DNA from: an uncultured Acetatifactor sp.
GTDB lineage: Bacteria; Bacillota; Clostridia; Lachnospirales; Lachnospiraceae
Reading direction: 5' to 3'
DNA length: 47,708 nucleotides
Assembly: GCA_947627535.1 (NCBI GenBank)
Contig: CANQWM010000019.1
Span: 1 to 47,708, forward strand
In this document: piece by piece, positions 43,104-47,708 of the stretch
Layout of the letters: every line of letters begins with the position of its first letter
How positions within the stretch are numbered: the stretch's first letter is position 1
Notes under the pieces: generated by a model
Told to the model about the DNA's origin: nothing
Databases searched by the model: none
The model's input: only the letters and a program-made list of their open reading frames with translations
Position numbers and translations under genes: made by a program

Positions 43104-44582
43104 ATGAAAAAGAACATTATGATCCAGGGGACTATGTCCAGTGTGGGAAAAAGCCTGATTACAGCGGGACTCTGCCGTATTTTCCATCAGGACGGCATCT
43201 CTGTCGCCCCCTTTAAAAGCCAGAATATGGCGCTTAACAGCTATATCACACGGGAGGGGCTTGAGATGGGACGCGCGCAAGCGGTACAGGCCCAGGCCGC
43301 CTGCACAGAACCCTCCGTCCTGATGAACCCCATCCTTTTAAAGCCCTGTTCCGACATGGGAAGCCAGGTGATCGTAAACGGAGAAGTGACAGGCACCATG
43401 AAGGCAGTGGAATATTATGCATACCGTCCCAGACTGCGCGGTGTAATCAGACAGGCTTATGAGAAACTGTGCGAGACTTACGACCTTATTGTCATCGAGG
43501 GCGCGGGAAGTCCGGCCGAGATCAATTTAAATGAAAATGATCTCGTAAATATGGGAATTGCGGAGATGTTTGACGCGCCTGTGCTTTTGGCGGCAGATAT
43601 CGACCGGGGCGGCGTTTTCGCCCAGATCTATGGAACCATAATGCTGCTGCCCGAAGAACAGCGCAGAAGGATCCGGGGCATCATCATCAATAAATTTCGG
43701 GGCGACGTGGAAATCCTGAAACCGGGACTTGACATGATAGAAGAACGGACCGGTGTTCCGGTGCTGGGAGTCGTTCCGTATCTGCAGCTTGACATTGACG
43801 ACGAGGACAGCGTCATCCAAAGAGACCAAACCGTTCATAAGCCTATAGAGATCGCTGTCATTCAGTTTCCACGGATTTCAAACGCTACGGATTTTAACCC
43901 TCTGGCACGGCTTTCCACGGTACACGTAAATTATGTCCGCCGCACGGCAGAGTTTTCCGATCCCGACATGGTGATCCTTCCCGGGACCAAGAGCACCATG
44001 GAGGATCTGAAATGGATGCGCCAGAACGGTCTTGAGTCACTGGTAAAAAAAGCCGCCGCCGCAGGAAAACCCATTCTGGGAATCTGCGGGGGATATCAGA
44101 TGCTGGGCGAAATGATCTGCGATCCTCACGGCGTCGAAGGGGGAGGGCAGATAGCGGGTTTGGGTCTTCTGCCTGTCCGCACCACCTTTTCTCCCGTAAA
44201 GACCAGACTTCAGTCAAAGGGCGTCATTCAGGCAGGGAATACCATTTTTAAAGATCTTTCCGGCGTTTCCTTTTCCGGCTATCAGATCCACATGGGTATT
44301 TCCGAACCCGGGGAAAAAACCGCGGCCTTCTGTACGCTTTCGGATGGCGGCGAAGACGGCGCAGTCTTTGAAAACGTCGCAGGAACTTATATCCATGGCC
44401 TTTTCGACGGAGACGCCGCACAGGCTCTGGAAAAGCTGCTGCTGATCCGCAGGGGCATTTCGCCGTCGCAGCTTCCCAAAGCCATGAATACGGAATCATT
44501 CCTGCAGAGCCAGTATGACCTCCTTGCGGCCAGTCTGCGGGAAAGTCTGGACATGAATATGCTTTATCAGATCCTGGGATAA
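43104..44582 (+). CDS. cbiP: Adenosylcobyric acid synthase, glutamine-hydrolysing
   Basis: This 492-residue enzyme has the normal CobQ/CbiP length. The N-terminal ATP-dependent amidoligase part carries IQGTMSSVGKSLITAGLCRI, FKSQNMALNS and EGAGSPAEINL. The C-terminal glutaminase has its catalytic cysteine C328 in ILGICGGYQMLG and a His in TYIHGLFD. It amidates four side chains (b, d, e, g) of the corrin ring. GAAGGGAAGAG precedes the start. It is the last gene of the operon; cbiA and the ring-building genes are not in the window. Confidence 0.95.
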   Translation: MKKNIMIQGTMSSVGKSLITAGLCRIFHQDGISVAPFKSQNMALNSYITREGLEMGRAQAVQAQAACTEPSVLMNPILLKPCSDMGSQVIVNGEVTGTMKAVEYYAYRPRLRGVIRQAYEKLCETYDLIVIEGAGSPAEINLNENDLVNMGIAEMFDAPVLLAADIDRGGVFAQIYGTIMLLPEEQRRRIRGIIINKFRGDVEILKPGLDMIEERTGVPVLGVVPYLQLDIDDEDSVIQRDQTVHKPIEIAVIQFPRISNATDFNPLARLSTVHVNYVRRTAEFSDPDMVILPGTKSTMEDLKWMRQNGLESLVKKAAAAGKPILGICGGYQMLGEMICDPHGVEGGGQIAGLGLLPVRTTFSPVKTRLQSKGVIQAGNTIFKDLSGVSFSGYQIHMGISEPGEKTAAFCTLSDGGEDGAVFENVAGTYIHGLFDGDAAQALEKLLLIRRGISPSQLPKAMNTESFLQSQYDLLAASLRESLDMNMLYQILG

Positions 44583-44621
44583 CCGCCGGGCCCTCTTTTG
44601 TGACCCTGTCTTAAATTAGTC

Positions 44622-44650
44622 AGGACAAGACGCAGAATGTTTGTTATAAT
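44622..44650 (+). promoter_or_regulatory. Extended -10 promoter of the cardiolipin synthase gene
   Basis: TGTTATAAT ends at 44650 (extended -10 with a perfect TATAAT at 44645-44650). AGGACA (44622-44627) is 17 bp upstream. It lies 40 bases after the cbiP stop. Confidence 0.7.
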
Positions 44651-44687
44651 GAGAAGAAAGAAAAGAAAAACAGAGGTGACATTGCTT

Positions 44688-46202
44688 ATGAACAAGATCC
44701 TTCGGCGTATTTTCACAGTGCTTCCGGCCGTTCTGCTGCAGTTTTTGTGGCTGTATCTGCTTTTTGAATGGCTCGCGCCCTGGGCGGCGCTGATCGGCTT
44801 CGCCCTTTCCATTCTGTCTTTTTTGTTTGTCCTGTACCTGATCACAAAACGGGAGGAAAGCACCTATAAGATCCTATGGCTGCTTGTGATCCTGACCTTT
44901 CCCCTTCCCGGCGCCGCGCTTTATCTGATCTTCGGAAACAAGCGTACCACAAAACCGCTGAAGAAAAAGCTGGACGCCATGAAGCCCCTTCCGCCCGTCC
45001 CGGATGAGACGCCTGCGCTTTACGAGGCGTTGTCTCTGGAAAACCGGCGGCTCTCCCAGACTTTCCGCTGGGTTCAGAACAAAACGGGATTTTTTCTCCG
45101 GGAAAATCGCGGCGCAGAATATTATCCCTTAGGAGACGATCTCTTCCCCGCGATGCTGGCGGAACTGGAAAAGGCGAAACGGTTTATTTTTGTGGAATAC
45201 TTTATCATTGAAAACGGACTGATGTGGGATTCCATGGTGGAGATCCTGGCACGGAAGGCCGCCCAGGGCGTAGACGTAAGGGTACTGTACGACGATCTGG
45301 GAAGCATTTCCACCTACAACAAGAAAGCCGCAAAGCTCCTTTCTCAAAAGGGGATCCGCTGTACTTCCTTCAATCCCCTCGTCATCATAAAGGGCACCCT
45401 GAACTGCCGGGATCACAGAAAAATGCTGATCATTGACGGAAAAACCGCCTTCAGCGGCGGCGTGAACCTGGCGGACGAATATATAAATCAAAGAGAAAAA
45501 TTTGGCCACTGGAAGGATATCGGCTTTCGGATAACCGGGGAGGCCGTACAGAATTTCACCAGAATGTTTGCGGAGTTCTGGGACGCCTTTACCGGCGAGC
45601 GAATTCCGGACGAACTTCTGGATCTCCCCGACTTTTCGGAGACATCCGGAGAAAAAGACGGTTACGTCTTAAGCTATTATGACTCTCCCCTGCGCGACGA
45701 CGCGATCAGCAACGAGCTTTACATTGACCTTTTATCTCAGGCCCAGGATTACGCATGGTTCTTTACCCCTTACCTTATGCCGGGAGACGCTCTGCTGGAC
45801 GCTTTTGTCCGGGCGGCGCGGCGCGGCGTGGACATTCGGATCATTCTGCCCGGTATTCCGGACAAGAAGCTTGTGTACCGTATGTCCCGCAGCTTTTACG
45901 CGGTACTTCTGGAGGCGGGCGTGAAGATATATGAGTATACCCCCGGATTCGTTCATGCCAAGGGTTGTATCGTTGACGATACCATGGGAACGGTGGGAAC
46001 GGTAAATCTGGATTATCGAAGCCTGTTTCTGCATTTTGAAAACAATTCCCTGTTCTACCGGGCGTCTCTGTTAAAAGATCTGAAAGCGGACTTTATCGCC
46101 ACCCAGGAAAAATGCAGGGAGCGCACTGTCGAAAACATCGGAATGAATTTCAGGAAATGGCTGACCGACGGCATCCTCCGGATCTTTACCCCGCTCTGTT
46201 AA
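44688..46202 (+). CDS. cls: Cardiolipin synthase
   Basis: This 504-residue phospholipase D-family enzyme has two N-terminal membrane helices (about 9-30 and 38-60, then 67-85 with PLPGAALYLIFGNKR). The two HKD motifs are H243 (HRKMLIID) and H423 (HAKGCIVD), each followed by the GG/GT-NL-D pattern typical of Cls. It condenses two phosphatidylglycerols into cardiolipin at the membrane. I start at 44688, where AGAGGTGA lies upstream; an ATG at 44637 precedes the -10 box of the promoter and cannot be used by it. Confidence 0.95.
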   Translation: MNKILRRIFTVLPAVLLQFLWLYLLFEWLAPWAALIGFALSILSFLFVLYLITKREESTYKILWLLVILTFPLPGAALYLIFGNKRTTKPLKKKLDAMKPLPPVPDETPALYEALSLENRRLSQTFRWVQNKTGFFLRENRGAEYYPLGDDLFPAMLAELEKAKRFIFVEYFIIENGLMWDSMVEILARKAAQGVDVRVLYDDLGSISTYNKKAAKLLSQKGIRCTSFNPLVIIKGTLNCRDHRKMLIIDGKTAFSGGVNLADEYINQREKFGHWKDIGFRITGEAVQNFTRMFAEFWDAFTGERIPDELLDLPDFSETSGEKDGYVLSYYDSPLRDDAISNELYIDLLSQAQDYAWFFTPYLMPGDALLDAFVRAARRGVDIRIILPGIPDKKLVYRMSRSFYAVLLEAGVKIYEYTPGFVHAKGCIVDDTMGTVGTVNLDYRSLFLHFENNSLFYRASLLKDLKADFIATQEKCRERTVENIGMNFRKWLTDGILRIFTPLC

Positions 46203-46212
46203 AAGCGGAGTA

Positions 46213-46241
46213 TTGACAAAACAATCATTATATGATTTTAT
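46213..46241 (+). promoter_or_regulatory. Probable promoter of the small conserved gene
   Basis: A perfect TTGACA (46213-46218) is followed after 17 bp by TTTTAT (46236-46241), a weaker -10 box in very AT-rich DNA. Confidence 0.45.
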
Positions 46242-46315
46242 ATTTTTGAAGCGGGAGAAGACACTCATCACTAAAAACGAAAGCTTCAACGTCAATAACA
46301 AGGGGGTCGGAGCCC

Positions 46316-46822
46316 ATCGAAAAAAACATTTCCGTTATCGACGAAAAAGGTAATGAATATGAAGCGACCTATCCGAAAAGAGCGAAAGGTCTTGTTAAAA
46401 AAGGCAGGGCACGCTTCGTAGACGATAATACGATTTGCCTTGCGTGTCCGCCGGATATGATGGAGGATACAAAAATGTCTGATAACAACATTAAATCAAA
46501 AGAAACCGTTAGCATAGAGTCAACCGAATCCATCGCCGAAAAGCCCGCTTCGGCAGGATGCGCGTTCTCCGTCGGGTACATTCTTGGACAGCTGGAACTT
46601 ATCCGCAGAGACAACGAGTATATCATGAAAGCAATCAGCAGCCTGGAAAATCTTGTTATAAACAGTGGCGCCGGCGATATCGCCAATCAGGCAAGGTGCG
46701 AAGCCATTGGGAACATTGTAAGCTACCGCGAAACGACGAACCAGAAGCTCATCGCGTTTTATGAGATGCTTTATAATGACATGAGACCGCCGATGTCAAA
46801 TACGGAAACGGCGGTGGAATGA
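46316..46822 (+). CDS. Small conserved protein of unknown function, apparent ATC start
   Basis: This is a 168-residue protein if started at ATC (46316). The first 45 residues (…EKNISVIDEKGNEYEATYP, then KRAKGLVKKGRARFV and TICLACPP) look like a known small Clostridia domain of unknown function. A helical C-terminal part follows (ILGQLELIRRDNEYIMKAIS and onward). No ATG, GTG or TTG occurs in frame between the stop at 46247 and 46457. AAGGGGGT, a 7/8 match to the ideal ribosome site, stands eight bases before ATC 46316. A separate start at 46475 (MSDNNIKSK) also has GGAGG eight bases upstream, giving a 115-residue form without the conserved domain. The full form may need a rare start codon, or the start may be mutated. 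Confidence 0.7.
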   Translation: MEKNISVIDEKGNEYEATYPKRAKGLVKKGRARFVDDNTICLACPPDMMEDTKMSDNNIKSKETVSIESTESIAEKPASAGCAFSVGYILGQLELIRRDNEYIMKAISSLENLVINSGAGDIANQARCEAIGNIVSYRETTNQKLIAFYEMLYNDMRPPMSNTETAVE

Positions 46823-46882
46823 TTGTAAGCAGTCCTGTTTTCTTGTTTTGTTGTCCTAAAAAGATTGCTTTCTGTAACGAGG

Positions 46883-46914
46883 AAAGTGCAGCCAGATAGT
46901 GGCTGCACTTTTTT
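46883..46914 (+). terminator. Rho-independent terminator
   Basis: An 11-bp stem (46883-46893 with 46901-46911, AAAGTGCAGCC and complement) has a 7-nt loop and is followed by TTT. Confidence 0.88.
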
Positions 46915-46960
46915 AAGGATGCATTTAAGTATTTTTATTATTCTTTTATTAAAATATCTC

Positions 46961-47635
46961 TTAATCAATTATATCTCTTGGATATAAAGATAACATCTGG
47001 CTTTTCAGCGTTTCTATAATCTGCAGTGCTTCTTCCGATGTAACAAAAAACTCATTATCCATTACATCCATGTAATAAACATATGTTGTATCACCTGATA
47101 TTGGCATTATCACATTCTGATGCTCTTCATAGCAAAACACTGGTGTAATATAAAAATCGTCGTACAGTTTAACTATTAGGGTGCCAGTTTCTATGTCATC
47201 ACTTACAGATTCCGCAAACACCAAATAGTCCGTTCCGACTTCCATGATATTCACAAATCCTCTTTCGATCGAGTCAGGATTTCCATCTAAAACTAATTGC
47301 CAATGTTTAGAAAAAATATATATTTCTTGACCTTTTTCCAATTCACTGCCTGCATACACTTCCCGAATTACTACCTTCTGCCTGTCCACCTGAAACAAAT
47401 GCTCCATTTCTCCAGTCACTTCTACTCTTAATATAATAGCTGAATTAGGCAGATTCTGGGACATGACAGCACATTCATTCTCTGCAATACTTTCTGTTAA
47501 TTCTGCAACCTGAATTTGCGCCAGATAATTTTCTTGTTTCGCTAAATCTGTATATGTCTGTTTTTTCACAATACCCAATGCCATTACTGCTAAAAAAACA
47601 CATATGGTAAAGAACAATAATAACTTTTGTCTCAT
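46961..47635 (-). CDS. Exported or membrane-anchored protein of unknown function
   Basis: This 224-residue protein has one N-terminal hydrophobic segment (about 4-23: KLLLFFTICVFLAVMALGIV) followed by KK, so it is a signal peptide or a single anchor. The rest is mostly beta-rich and acidic (VVIREVYAGSELEKGQEIYI, later YVYYMDVMDNEFFVTSEE). I start at 47635 because AAAGGCGG lies about nine bases upstream; an earlier ATG at 47683 has no ribosome site. The ribosome site lies in a small hairpin (47647-47663). Codon use is AT-rich, unlike the GC-rich operons to the left. I recognise no family. Confidence 0.7.
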   Translation of the reverse strand: MRQKLLLFFTICVFLAVMALGIVKKQTYTDLAKQENYLAQIQVAELTESIAENECAVMSQNLPNSAIILRVEVTGEMEHLFQVDRQKVVIREVYAGSELEKGQEIYIFSKHWQLVLDGNPDSIERGFVNIMEVGTDYLVFAESVSDDIETGTLIVKLYDDFYITPVFCYEEHQNVIMPISGDTTYVYYMDVMDNEFFVTSEEALQIIETLKSQMLSLYPRDIID

Positions 47636-47646
47636 AAATATAGTCC

Positions 47647-47663
47647 GCCTTTCTGCGAAAGGC
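47647..47663 (-). promoter_or_regulatory. Small hairpin covering the ribosome site of the 46961-47635 gene
   Basis: GCCTTT (47647-47652 on plus) and AAAGGC (47658-47663) pair with a 5-nt loop. In the minus-strand message the 3' arm includes the AAAGGC of the ribosome site. Confidence 0.35.
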
Positions 47664-47708
47664 ACCAATGCGTCATGAAACAAGTTGGCTGCCCTTCACT
47701 TTTAATTC

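Overview
The window looks like chromosomal DNA of a gut-type Clostridia bacterium, most likely a Lachnospiraceae member. The grounds are fairly high GC coding DNA, strong AGGAGG-type ribosome sites, TTGACA/TATAAT promoters, LysM and InlB-like surface protein style, GH51/GH43 arabinan genes with MalFG-type permeases, and an adenosylcobalamin riboswitch in front of a late cobalamin operon. The genus is not decidable from the sequence alone. I see no rRNA, tRNA, CRISPR array or insertion sequence.

Region 1 (about 1-6440, minus strand) is a compact five-gene unit. In order of transcription it encodes an SPFH-domain protein with two C-terminal zinc ribbons, a four-helix membrane protein with a coiled-coil tail, a zinc-ribbon protein with one membrane helix, a 937-residue zinc-ribbon/TIR/TPR/membrane/DUF6273-like protein, and a small two-helix membrane protein. 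It has its own promoter (6412-6439), a bidirectional end terminator (229-274) and a strongly structured leader in front of the second gene (5028-5092). This is my best candidate for an undescribed system: a membrane-spanning TIR sensor/effector tied to a stomatin-like scaffold. To its left is a possible short RNA (promoter 115-143, terminator 188-226).

Region 2 (6471-30727) is an arabinan/arabinoside uptake and breakdown locus. A divergently transcribed ArsR-like regulator with a large C-terminal domain (29813-30727) faces a minus-strand series that begins with a GH51 arabinofuranosidase. The series continues with a 997-residue solute-binding protein, a permease pair, an NHL-repeat/YIP1-like membrane protein, a DUF5696-type exported protein, a second permease pair, a lipoprotein solute-binding protein, a LamG-like lipoprotein, a propeller/solute-binding lipoprotein, a cytoplasmic GH43 enzyme, AraD, an exported GH43 enzyme and a small membrane protein. 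There is no ATPase gene, so a shared sugar ATPase encoded elsewhere is presumably used. Internal promoters appear before the propeller lipoprotein and before araD.

Region 3 (30745-34413) holds a roughly 160-bp cruciform-like palindromic element and a 1099-residue secreted surface protein ending in a LysM domain.

Region 4 (34497-44582) is a cobalamin riboswitch followed by a tightly coupled operon: btuF-btuC-btuD-like transporter genes, cobT, cobU, cobS, a short second cobU-like gene, cobC, cbiB, cobD and cbiP. These genes import corrinoids, make the aminopropanol arm and attach the lower ligand. The corrin-ring genes are absent from the window.

Region 5 (44622-47708) carries a cardiolipin synthase with its own extended -10 promoter, a small protein that appears to start at an ATC codon, a terminator, and an AT-rich minus-strand gene for an exported protein of unknown function.
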